Assembly: GCF_039793925.1 (NCBI RefSeq)
Contig: NZ_JBAMME010000358.1
Location: forward strand, 1-64,000
Source of the DNA: Thermogutta sp039793925
Lineage (GTDB): Bacteria > Planctomycetota > Planctomycetia > Pirellulales > Thermoguttaceae
Length of the DNA: 64,000 nucleotides
Direction: 5' to 3'
Shown here: positions 26,488 to 37,685 of the stretch, one piece after another
Numbering within the stretch: the first letter of the stretch is position 1
Layout of the letters: every line of letters begins with the position of its first letter
Notes under the pieces: model-generated
Told to the model about the DNA's origin: nothing
The model's input: the letters and a program-made list of their open reading frames with translations, nothing else
The model's database searches: none
Made by a program: the position numbers and the translations under genes

Positions 26488-27873
26488 TTACGAGCGCTGG
26501 GCCAGTTTTTCCCTCCACCAGTCGATCTGCCGCCTCACCTCATCGGGGGATGTTGACCCATAACTATGCATGGCTTGGACCGCATTTCGCACGCCGAGCA
26601 CGCCATACACACGCGAATCCAAACTCGGTTCCACCGCTCGGAAGACATCCAGTGGCAGATCGGCCAGCCGACAGTTGCGATCCATGGCTTCGCGGACAAG
26701 CTGTCCCACCATCCCATGAGCAGTTCGCTGGGGAATTCCCCGCGAGACTAGATACTCCATCAATGTGGTGGCATCCAGGTGGCCTTCTTCCAGGCGAGCG
26801 TTAATTGCCTCGCGATTGAGCTGTGCGCCCCGAATGAGGGGCTCCGCCACCTGCAGGCAGCCCATCACTGTGTCGTAAGCATCGAAAACCGGTGGTTTGT
26901 CCTCCTGGAGATCTCGGTTGTAGGCCAGCGGCAAACCTTTGAGAAGCACCAACAGCGTCTGCAAGTCCCCAATTACCCGCGCGGTTTTACCGCGGATGAG
27001 TTCCAGAACGTCGGGATTCACCTTCTGCGGCATAATGGACGAGCCCGTGCAAAAACCCTCGGGTAACTTTAGAAATCCGTATTCGGTGGTGGACCAGAGG
27101 ATCCATTCCTCCGCCCAGTGACTGAGGTGAACTGCCAGAAGGCTGAGCGCAAACACAAATTCCACAGCAAAATCGCGATCACTCGTGGCGTCGATGCTGT
27201 TGCGTGCCGGGCCGTCGAACCCCAGTTCTCGCGCCGTCATTTCGCGATCGATCGGCAAGCTCGTACCAGCGACCGCGGCCGAGCCCAGCGGACAGACATT
27301 CACCCGCTTTCGACAATCCACCAATCTTTCCACATCGCGTTCCAACTTTTCGCAATACGCCAACCAGTAGTGCGGTGCAAGGACAGGTTGGGCCCGCCGC
27401 AGGTGCGTATATCCGGGAAGGATGACGTCGAAATCAGTTTCGCAGCGATCAACGAACGCCGCTTGCACAGCTCGGATCCGGGGAATGAGCTCGTCGATCG
27501 CGTCCCGCACCCAAAGCCGAAAATCTGTCGCCACCTGATCGTTACGGCTGCGTGCCGTGTGCAACTTTCGCCCCACATCACCCAGACGGTCGATGAGTGC
27601 CCTTTCAATGTGCATGTGGATGTCTTCCCACTCTTCCGAAAAGGGAAACCGACCGCTGGCAATCTCTTCCCGGATTTCCTGCAGGGCCGTGACGATCTGG
27701 TTTGCCTCATCCGGGGTGAGCAATCCCACCTGGGCCAGCATCCTAGCGTGGGCCATAGAACCCGCTATGTCCTGCTGATAGAGCCGCTGATCGAAGCTGA
27801 TACTTTCCGTGAACCGTTCCACACGCCGATCTGTGGCTTCCCGGAACACACCACCCCAGGGTTTTTCTGTCAC
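26488..27873 (-). CDS. argH: Argininosuccinate lyase
   Basis: The 461-residue protein is of usual length for ArgH, which cleaves argininosuccinate to arginine and fumarate. It begins KPWGGVFREATDRRVERFTESISFDQRLYQQDIAGSMAHARML, has LHTARSRNDQVATDFRLW, the GYTHLRRAQPV segment with the catalytic His, DREMTARELGF and the fumarase-superfamily signature GSSIMPQKVNPD (catalytic Ser loop). The start is a GTG at 27873 with AGGAGGT placed seven bases upstream, an ideal site. No other arg gene is adjacent, but carB lies divergently about 780 bases away, both feeding arginine synthesis. Confidence 0.97.
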   Translation of the reverse strand: MTEKPWGGVFREATDRRVERFTESISFDQRLYQQDIAGSMAHARMLAQVGLLTPDEANQIVTALQEIREEIASGRFPFSEEWEDIHMHIERALIDRLGDVGRKLHTARSRNDQVATDFRLWVRDAIDELIPRIRAVQAAFVDRCETDFDVILPGYTHLRRAQPVLAPHYWLAYCEKLERDVERLVDCRKRVNVCPLGSAAVAGTSLPIDREMTARELGFDGPARNSIDATSDRDFAVEFVFALSLLAVHLSHWAEEWILWSTTEYGFLKLPEGFCTGSSIMPQKVNPDVLELIRGKTARVIGDLQTLLVLLKGLPLAYNRDLQEDKPPVFDAYDTVMGCLQVAEPLIRGAQLNREAINARLEEGHLDATTLMEYLVSRGIPQRTAHGMVGQLVREAMDRNCRLADLPLDVFRAVEPSLDSRVYGVLGVRNAVQAMHSYGSTSPDEVRRQIDWWREKLAQRS

Positions 27874-28163
27874 AGCGAAAACCTCCTATTCGATGAACAA
27901 ACGGGGACCCGGTCATGCCAAGTTGGCTTAACGAGGGAAACCTCCCCCGCTTTCCGCGTTCAGGACAGATTGGAAAAGTGCACAGCCGAAAGTTTTTCCG
28001 GCATGTGCGCGACTTGCTTGTAACCATTGTCTTCCAAACAGTACAAGCGCGACGGCGCACGGATTTTTTCTAGACGAGTTCGTACGTCCCGTCAATCGAG
28101 CCTCCCGGCTGACCCACACCCACTCTTGCGAAAACCCACGACATGCCACGAGCCCAATTTGTT

Positions 28164-28191
28164 GTAGGGCCAATTCATGAAGTGTCCCTAC
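28164..28191. repeat. REP-like imperfect palindrome
   Basis: A 28-base sequence begins GTAGGGC and ends GTCCCTAC with CATG at its centre. Folding the two halves gives 12 of 14 base pairs, including the outer six without mismatch. It resembles the GTAGGGG...CCCCTAC class of dispersed bacterial palindromes. Confidence 0.55.
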
Positions 28192-28261
28192 CGTTTAACC
28201 GGCCATTGACCCAAGCAGTTGGAGCCGGGTCGGTGAAATGGATAGTGCCACACTCGAATGT

Positions 28262-28309
28262 GGACGTGACAAGTACGTCCCTCCGAAAACGGACCTGACA
28301 AGCAGGTCC
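28262..28309. repeat. Tandem pair of REP-like hairpins with compensatory changes
   Basis: Two 19-base units, GGACGTGACAAGTACGTCC (28262-28280) and GGACCTGACAAGCAGGTCC (28291-28309), have identical ACAAG loops and matching stems. The fifth pair is G-C in one and C-G in the other, and the seventh is G-T versus G-C. Each is followed by CTCCG. Confidence 0.7.
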
Positions 28310-28652
28310 CTCCGGGTTGAATCTCGCTCTCACGCGAACCCGGTGAAAGTTTGCATCCCCGCCGGCGAGCGAGAAGTAAGCATGAACCAGCCGAAGGGTG
28401 GGTTGAAATTCTGCGCCAATTGCCCATAAATGAAGTAATTTGCGCCCCGCTTCACCGAGGTGCCAATGGATGACCGGCGCGGCTCTCCATCGGTCGGGAA
28501 TTTGACTCGCCTATGAAACTGGCGGGGCCAAGAGGAAATACCGGCGGGTTGTCCGCAGTGCTCATTGATGACGTGGTGGCCGCCCGTTTTTTTCTGGGAA
28601 ATGGCTCCAAGTTTCGTTAGACCACTGAGAAATCCTGGGGGTTACTACAGAC

Positions 28653-31925
<3,273 letters not shown>

Positions 31926-31993
31926 TCCGCGGCTCATAGGGAGAGAACGGTGTGCCTGTGGTGCCCTGCGAGAAGCGGGCTTCGCTGCGGCGA

Positions 31994-32039
31994 TCTGAGT
32001 GACCGATCACCGCCGCCGTTTCCAGATTGGTCACTCAGA
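31994..32039. repeat. Long perfect-stem inverted repeat downstream of carB
   Basis: TCTGAGTGACCGATC at 31994-32008 pairs with GATTGGTCACTCAGA at 32025-32039: fifteen pairs, one of them G-T, around a 16-base loop. It begins about 70 bases after the carB stop. There is no T tract, so it is not a standard terminator, but it could stabilise the 3' end or be a REP-type element. Confidence 0.6.
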
Positions 32040-32208
32040 CCGAAAGCCTTTGATACTTTCTCATCGCTAATCGCGCCGCGCTTGTGATAACTGAGCAACT
32101 TTCCAGACTGTAGCTTTCCCGAGCTAAACAAAACGCTATCATGGGGAACACACGCGACGGGGTGCATAGCCCCGCCCCCCTGTTTGAGCCCCCGTCAAGG
32201 AGTCCACC

Positions 32209-35200
32209 ATGTCACAGCCACCAAAACGCGGTACGAGCTTTCCCAGTTTTTCAGCCCGCCCGAGGGCGAAGACCCGGTTCTGGGTTGTTCGCATCTGGAC
32301 GGTGTTATGCTGGGTGGTCTTGCATCTGCTTGCCGGCTATTGGGCAAAAGATCTACTGGCCAGTGATCCAGTATTGCGGATCAAGAGACCGGCTTCAGAT
32401 GGCCTGGTGATTGCCGAGGTCAATCTCACGCCCGCATTCCAGGCATGCGGTGTGACTCCCGGTGACTGGCGAGGATTGCGGGGGTACCTCGAGACGGGCA
32501 CTCCCGTGCCGGTGCAATTCATTCCCGCTGTAGATTTCGACGCTCAATCGAATTTTGTCGGCACGCTCATTGTGAATCTGCCTCACGCCAATGTGCAGCG
32601 CATACGGTTTCGTTTTGAAAAACCCTCCGAGTTGGCGAGCGCTTGGGATGGTAGTGTGGCGGCTGGTAACGTCCGGATTCGGTGTGATCTGGAGCACCAA
32701 GCTGGATTCCCTGTGGAATTCGTCTTTTCCGAGTCGGGCACGACTTTCCGAGTTTCCCGCTGGGCCGACCGCGTCCACGATCGGCAGCTCGGAAGCTTCC
32801 TCCTCACCGCCGATCCCCATCCGGAAGTTACAAAACTTTCGGAGGGCCCGCTGTGTACCGTGATCAGGATCCGCGCCCGGTACGGAGCCAGCCAGGGAAA
32901 TCCGCCGCCTGGCGAACCCTTCGCTGTTTACGACTGGCTCTACTTCCACGATCGGCCGTTGATTCTCGTGCAGGCTGTCGCCGTCCAAAACCCTGTTCAC
33001 CCGTGGAACGAGCACCATTTCCTGGAGCTCCAATTCAACCAGAAAGAATTGCCCCGCTGGACGGTGGCCGATCCCATCGAAAACGGTTCTTTTGCGAACA
33101 CCCAACAGAGCTATCGCGGCGCACAGTGGGGATTCCTCAGCAATGATAGCCATGCGCTGGGCATGTTGGCCGCTGGAACCGTGCTGATTTACGACGCGCC
33201 CGGTGACGATGGCAACTACATTCAGGCATGGGGAGATCGCGCGTGGCAAACGTGGGACACACCGCTGCTCAAAAAGTCGGCGCTCATCTGGTTGGGTCCC
33301 GCCAAAAAAGCCGTTTCAGAATTGGCCTCGTTCTCGCAAGCCTGGCCTCGCAGGGAAGAAGTAGTGGCCACAACATGGGAGCTCAGCGACCGTCTGGCAG
33401 AGCTTCGGGCGAAGTACCCAGAACTCCCCATCGCGGAACGTCAGCAGGTCTGGTGGCAACTCGCCGCTGAGGAGCTCGAAAAGCAGGGACAAGTCAAGGA
33501 AGCCCTGGTGGTCAGCAAAGGTGAAACTCCCTCGCGGTGGTCTGTTATTTCCGCCGGAGAGTTGGGACTCATTCTCGAGCGCACAGAAGACGGGCTGAAG
33601 GTACTGGGTCTTTATGACATTCCTCAGGGCCGCTTGCTGGCGTCCTCTGAAAGCGCGCCGCTATTCGAGCTCATCCTCCAGGACACCTTCCATCCCGACA
33701 ATCCACCACGCCGTCTTCGAGCAGACAAGGGGTGGGAAGCCGTCACCATGGAGAGAAAGGACGTCATCACTTGCGTTTGGAAGTCCCCCTGTGAACTCCC
33801 TGGAGCGCCACTGGAACTCGCCGCCGTCATTAAACCCGACGCCGCGACCTCCTCCCTCATCTGGGAGTTTTCGACCCGCCGGGTTCCACCACCCTGGAGT
33901 GTTCGGCAAGTCATCTTTCCTCAGCTCGCGATAGCCGACCTGGGTCCCCAAGGGTGTGTCTTGTATCCGCAGGGATGTGGAATCGTCACACGAGATCCGT
34001 GGTCGCAAAACTTCCAGTATCAGGGACGTTATCCCAGCGGTTGGACCACCATGCAGTTCCTTGCGGCCTATGAGCCCAACTTAAAGACCGGTCTTTATGT
34101 AGGGCTGCACGATCCTTTCGCCAGCACCAAGGAATTAACCGTGGGGACCATTCCCGACGTACGACTTCTCCGACTAGCCTACGAGCATCCCGCGCCTAAT
34201 ATGGGTAAGCCGGAGAACGGCTTCACACTTTCGGGCCAGGCCGTGTGGCGGCTTCTCCGTGGGGACTGGTACGATGCTTCCCAGATATATCGAGACTGGG
34301 TCGTCCGCGAAGCCCGGTGGCATCCACAACTCGGTGCAAATGGCCGTGAAGACACCCCGTTGTGGATGCGCGAGCTACCGTTGTGGGCGCTCTACGGTGG
34401 GCCGACCGATCAGTGTGCCGAACAAACAATCCGCTTCGCCGAGTATTTTGGCGTTCCCTGTGGGGTCCATTGGTACAACTGGCACATGAATCCGTTCGAC
34501 AACGATTATCCCCACTACTTTCCGACCAAGCCCGAGTTTCTCCCGGGAGTGGAAACTCTCCGCAAAGCGGGAGTTCATGTCATGCCCTATATCAACGGGC
34601 GCCTTTGGGACACCAGGGACAAGGGGCTGGAAGACTGGCAGTTCACCCAGCGGGCGCTTCCGGCAGCCACCAAAAATGAAAAAAACGAACCCTTTATCGA
34701 AACCTATGGAAGCAAGGAAAGTGACGGTTCATCGGTTCGACTTGCCGTGATGTGTCCCACCACCGAACTGTGGCAGAGTACTGTACGGGAGATCGTGCTC
34801 CGGCTTTTCCGTGAATTCAAAGTGGACGCCGTTTACATCGACCAGATCGCGGCCGCCGCTCCAACGCTGTGCTGCGATCCGACCCATGGTCATCCACTCG
34901 GGGGCGGCCATTGGTGGACCGAGGGATACTGGCAACTCCTCGACAAGATTCGGCGGGAAAAACCCGTCGATTGCATGCTCACCACCGAATGCAACGGCGA
35001 GCCGTATATCCGTTGGATGGACGGTTACCTCACGTGGCACTGGCAATACGACGGCCAGGTTCCTGCCTTTCCCGCCGTCTACGGGGGTGCGATTCAGATG
35101 TTCGGACGCTCCTACGGGGGCGGTCCTACCCGCGACCTGGCGCTTCGAATGCGAGCAGCCCAGCAACTCGTATTCGGTGAACAGTTGGGCTGGATCTCAC

Positions 35201-35655
35201 CGACTGTCATCAATGAAAAAGAGAACGCAGAGTTTCTTAAGCAACTGGCGCAATTGAGATGGCTACTAAGGGAATATTTTTATGCCGGCCGGATGCTCAG
35301 GCCACCACAATCTGATCGACCGTTGCCCACTGTGAAGGCGGACTGGCAATGGGGCGGCATCCGGTGGGTCACCACGGATGCGGTTCTCACCGGATGCTGG
35401 TGGCAACCTGGCAAATGCCGAGCGGTTGTCATCGCGGTCAATGTGAGTGATCAGCCCGTGGAGACCACGTTGATCGCAGATCTCGCGCCTGCCTTTTCGT
35501 CAGACAGGTCCTTTCAAAGTAAGCCGGTCGGCACAACGCCTGCTGTCACCATGGAAGCCTCACCAACCGGCGTGCGAATCCCGATGACCATTCCTGCCCG
35601 GGTGGCCTGGGCCTGGGAAGTGACTTCCCCAGAGACCCCGCATCGCAGTCAATGA
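32209..35655 (+). CDS. Large exported glycosidase-like protein (DUF6259-like)
   Basis: This 1,148-residue protein has a hydrophobic export/anchor segment at about 25-48 (FWVVRIWTVLCWVVLHLLAGYW). The N-terminal 500 residues are beta-rich with a YDWLYFHDRPLILV segment. From about 720 to 1040 a TIM-barrel-type glycosidase is likely: PLWALYGGPTDQ, GVPCGVHWYNWHMNPFDNDYP, VHVMPYINGRLWD, VDAVYIDQIAAAAP (candidate nucleophile Asp near 876) and LTTECNGEPYI (candidate acid Glu near 927). A beta-sandwich ends the protein. The order resembles the DUF6259 family, common in planctomycetes and Verrucomicrobia and distantly related to GH31/GH36-type enzymes. AAGGAG lies upstream of the ATG. Substrate is unknown; plant or algal polysaccharides are plausible. 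The candidate ncRNA follows downstream on the same strand. Confidence 0.65.
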   Translation: MSQPPKRGTSFPSFSARPRAKTRFWVVRIWTVLCWVVLHLLAGYWAKDLLASDPVLRIKRPASDGLVIAEVNLTPAFQACGVTPGDWRGLRGYLETGTPVPVQFIPAVDFDAQSNFVGTLIVNLPHANVQRIRFRFEKPSELASAWDGSVAAGNVRIRCDLEHQAGFPVEFVFSESGTTFRVSRWADRVHDRQLGSFLLTADPHPEVTKLSEGPLCTVIRIRARYGASQGNPPPGEPFAVYDWLYFHDRPLILVQAVAVQNPVHPWNEHHFLELQFNQKELPRWTVADPIENGSFANTQQSYRGAQWGFLSNDSHALGMLAAGTVLIYDAPGDDGNYIQAWGDRAWQTWDTPLLKKSALIWLGPAKKAVSELASFSQAWPRREEVVATTWELSDRLAELRAKYPELPIAERQQVWWQLAAEELEKQGQVKEALVVSKGETPSRWSVISAGELGLILERTEDGLKVLGLYDIPQGRLLASSESAPLFELILQDTFHPDNPPRRLRADKGWEAVTMERKDVITCVWKSPCELPGAPLELAAVIKPDAATSSLIWEFSTRRVPPPWSVRQVIFPQLAIADLGPQGCVLYPQGCGIVTRDPWSQNFQYQGRYPSGWTTMQFLAAYEPNLKTGLYVGLHDPFASTKELTVGTIPDVRLLRLAYEHPAPNMGKPENGFTLSGQAVWRLLRGDWYDASQIYRDWVVREARWHPQLGANGREDTPLWMRELPLWALYGGPTDQCAEQTIRFAEYFGVPCGVHWYNWHMNPFDNDYPHYFPTKPEFLPGVETLRKAGVHVMPYINGRLWDTRDKGLEDWQFTQRALPAATKNEKNEPFIETYGSKESDGSSVRLAVMCPTTELWQSTVREIVLRLFREFKVDAVYIDQIAAAAPTLCCDPTHGHPLGGGHWWTEGYWQLLDKIRREKPVDCMLTTECNGEPYIRWMDGYLTWHWQYDGQVPAFPAVYGGAIQMFGRSYGGGPTRDLALRMRAAQQLVFGEQLGWISPTVINEKENAEFLKQLAQLRWLLREYFYAGRMLRPPQSDRPLPTVKADWQWGGIRWVTTDAVLTGCWWQPGKCRAVVIAVNVSDQPVETTLIADLAPAFSSDRSFQSKPVGTTPAVTMEASPTGVRIPMTIPARVAWAWEVTSPETPHRSQ

Positions 35656-35715
35656 TAATTGCCCGCGGCATGCTCACCCACATTCTGCCTCTCTTCCTGG
35701 GCTCCAAAATTGCCC

Positions 35716-35745
35716 TTGACCCCTGGAACTTTTTCTTGGTAACTT
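35716..35745 (+). promoter_or_regulatory. Putative promoter of the candidate ncRNA
   Basis: TTGACC at 35716-35721 and TAACTT at 35740-35745 are separated by 18 bases, consistent with a sigma-70 promoter. Predicted transcription start is near 35752, just before the first predicted stem. Confidence 0.4.
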
Positions 35746-35751
35746 ACGCCT

Positions 35752-36010
35752 GTTGATCATTTGGTGGGAGGTGTTATCTTCTGATGTGAAGGGTAGCCTG
35801 ACGGGAAACTGACCACCAGTAAAGAAAAGGCGATCAGCAGGTGGCCAGTTTTCAATACAGGCAAGCCACGGAAGGCAGAATTCACATCGAGTCCCTGCTG
35901 GTTCGGCCAGGGAAGGCGTAACGGCGGGAAGCGGAAATACCTCCCATTTGCTCCCGGAACAGTCTTATGTCCTCCCCCCTGGGACGCTGCATTCCGGGGG
36001 CTTTTTCTTT
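35752..36010 (+). ncRNA. Candidate structured non-coding RNA, unknown class (6S-like topology possible)
   Basis: The plus-strand transcript would be about 190 nt of folded RNA plus terminator. Predicted helices by eye: P1, 35763-35775 with 35936-35948 (13 pairs, three of them G-T); P2, 35783-35790 with 35881-35888 (8 pairs, perfect); P3, 35804-35817 with 35840-35853 (13 pairs, one A-C mismatch) with a 22-base loop; P4, 35892-35897 with 35908-35913 (6 pairs), on the 3' side between P2 and P1. P2 and P3 are nested within P1. A closing stem, an internal bubble with a small 3'-side hairpin and an apical arm recall 6S RNA, but sequence identity is not established. A terminator follows. It does not resemble tmRNA, RNase P RNA or SRP RNA in its conserved motifs. 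Confidence 0.55.
35975..36010 (+). terminator. Rho-independent terminator after the candidate ncRNA
   Basis: CCCCC at 35975-35979 pairs with GGGGG at 35996-36000, extended by GG/CC after a one-base bulge, around an 11-base loop, then CTTTTTCTTT. It is a strong plus-strand terminator and lies 12 bases before the stop of the convergent glgC gene. Confidence 0.8.
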
Positions 36011-36021
36011 GCGCTGATGTC

Positions 36022-37281
36022 TCACCAAGCGGCTTGCTCCCAGAGCTCGCCCGAGGTCTCCGCCTTGGCAATGACGGTCACGCCGTTCTCGGTAACCACA
36101 AAGCCGCGAGCACGATCTTTTTCCGGGTCGTAGCCGATTTCGGTTCCCTCAGGAATCCGCACCCGCTTATCGATGATGGCCCGACGGATGCGGCAATGTC
36201 GCCCGATTTCAACCCCTGCAAAAAGGATGGAGTCTTCCACCCAGGCATAGCTATTGATGCGGACGCGATGCCCCAGGATGGATCGAATCACAGTCCCGCC
36301 CGAGACGATCGTCCCATTACAGACAATGCTGTCAAGCGCCTGACCACGGCGCTGGGGATCAGCAAACACAAATTTCGGTGGTGGATAATTGGGCTGGTAG
36401 GTGCGGATCGGCCAGATCTCATCGTAGAGATTGAGCTCCGGTTCGACGGCCACCAGGTCCATGTTGGCTTCGTAGTAGCTGTCGAGGGTCCCCACGTCCC
36501 GCCAGTAAGCGTTCTTTTTGCGGTTTTCGTCCATGAAGGGATAGGCATACACGCGGTTCTCGTCGATGAGCGAGGGGATAACATCCCGACCAAAGTCGTG
36601 GGTGCTTCCACGCCGTGTGGCGTCCCGACACAGAACCTCGAAAAGGAATCTCGCCGGAAATACGTAAATCCCCATGGAAGCGTAGCAGAACTCGGGTTCT
36701 CCGGGGATCGGCTTAGGATGCTCCGGCTTTTCCTCGAAGCCGATCACCCGGTTGTCCCGGTCCACCTGGAGCACCCCGAAGCGACGGCTGGCCAGCTCAC
36801 ACCGTTCTTTGAGGACACCGATGGTGACATCGGCTCCCCGCTCGATGTGATAATCGACGAATTTACGATAGTCCATTTTGTAAATATGGTCACCGGCCAG
36901 AATGACGACGTATTCTGGCTGTTCTTTCTCGATGGCGTAGATATTCTGATACACAGCGTCCGCCGTGCCCTGATACCAGTTTTCGTCGATCCGCTGTTGG
37001 GGCGGCACAACATCGGCGAATTCGCCAAGTTCTCGACAAAAATATTTTTGCCAGCCCATATTGATATGGCGATCCAGACTCATCGCCTTGTACTGCGTCA
37101 AAATCAGGATTTTTCGCAGTCCGCTGTTGAGGCAATTCGACATCGTGAAATCAATGATTCGATAAGCTCCGCCGAAAGGCACGGCAGGCTTGGCGCGATC
37201 ACGAGTCAGCGGATCGAGTCGCGAACCTCTTCCCCCGGCCAGGATAACCGTGACGATCTGGTCATTTCTCACGTAAGCCAT
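36022..37281 (-). CDS. glgC: Glucose-1-phosphate adenylyltransferase
   Basis: The 419-residue protein makes ADP-glucose from glucose-1-P and ATP for glycogen. It has the nucleotidyltransferase start VTVILAGGRGSRLDPLTRDRAKPAVPFGGAYRIIDFTMSNCLNSG, then GTADAVYQN, VVILAGDHIYKMDY, YASMGIYVF and WRDVGTLDSYYEANMDL, and a left-handed beta-helix C-terminus (VEDSILFAGVEIGRHCRIRRAIIDKRVRIPEG). The frame extends 105 codons further upstream, but the ATG at 37281 has GGGAGGG six bases upstream and begins the conserved domain, so it is used here. It follows asnB on the same strand with a 404-base gap and is convergent with the candidate ncRNA. Confidence 0.96.
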   Translation of the reverse strand: MAYVRNDQIVTVILAGGRGSRLDPLTRDRAKPAVPFGGAYRIIDFTMSNCLNSGLRKILILTQYKAMSLDRHINMGWQKYFCRELGEFADVVPPQQRIDENWYQGTADAVYQNIYAIEKEQPEYVVILAGDHIYKMDYRKFVDYHIERGADVTIGVLKERCELASRRFGVLQVDRDNRVIGFEEKPEHPKPIPGEPEFCYASMGIYVFPARFLFEVLCRDATRRGSTHDFGRDVIPSLIDENRVYAYPFMDENRKKNAYWRDVGTLDSYYEANMDLVAVEPELNLYDEIWPIRTYQPNYPPPKFVFADPQRRGQALDSIVCNGTIVSGGTVIRSILGHRVRINSYAWVEDSILFAGVEIGRHCRIRRAIIDKRVRIPEGTEIGYDPEKDRARGFVVTENGVTVIAKAETSGELWEQAAW

Positions 37282-37685
37282 CGTGTGCCCTCCCTGAATC
37301 GTCTTCCGGGGATTTACGGAACATCGGATGTTCGAGACAAAACAGTTTGCCAACACTGTTCTCGGACACAAAGCGTCCCAGGCTATGAACAGAAATCCTT
37401 TCCCGCTGGCAACGGGTTTTGTCTTTGAAAGCCTCTTGGCCAGAAATGCCAGTCCGTACTGACGATTTTCGATCTTCGCTGGCAATTCTCGATTTCCGGG
37501 TAACAACCTCAAAACAGCCGTTATCCCGCCAATCGCTCCAAAACCACAGCCTGGTGTGGAAGTTGAAACCGCGGTGAATCGCTTCACCCCGATCAACCAC
37601 TCATTCCTGTAACTTGTCGCCTGGACATTATTTTAACGGGGAATCGCACACCTCGGCAGGCGTTGCCTACAGGACGTCAGGCCTG
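37282..37685. other. Intergenic between asnB and glgC, no gene seen
   Basis: This 404-base gap follows the asnB stop and precedes the glgC start, both on the minus strand. An in-frame extension of glgC runs through most of it but lacks a ribosome-binding site and family similarity. A short CCCG...CGGG hairpin lies near 37398-37412; I cannot assign it a role. The glgC promoter must lie here. Confidence 0.45.

Larger units (their letters stand above)
27874..28652. repeat. Palindrome-rich intergenic region between argH and carB
   Basis: This 779-base divergent spacer has no supported gene. It contains at least three short palindromes: an imperfect 28-base palindrome starting GTAGGG and ending CCCTAC at 28164-28191 (12 of 14 pairs), and two related 19-base hairpins at 28262-28280 and 28291-28309. 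The latter two share the flank CCCTCCG and differ by compensating changes in the stem. Such features resemble REP-type elements. Promoters for argH and carB must also lie here. Confidence 0.6.
35656..36021. other. Intergenic region holding the candidate ncRNA
   Basis: This 366-base gap lies between the plus-strand glycosidase gene and the stop of minus-strand glgC. It contains a promoter-like sequence, a folded RNA candidate and a terminator, listed separately. There is no open frame of note. Confidence 0.6.

Noticed and set aside
27928..28173. Small minus-strand gene in the argH-carB spacer
   Set aside because: The translation is Arg/Gly/Ser-rich without a family pattern, and the region contains palindromic elements; more likely non-coding.
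35752..36010. tmRNA, RNase P RNA or SRP RNA for the folded region before glgC
   Set aside because: None of the conserved core motifs of these RNAs is visible; left as unclassified ncRNA with 6S-like topology only.
36034..37428. Plus-strand frame of 464 codons opposite glgC
   Set aside because: Antisense shadow of the ADP-glucose pyrophosphorylase; no start signal or domain.
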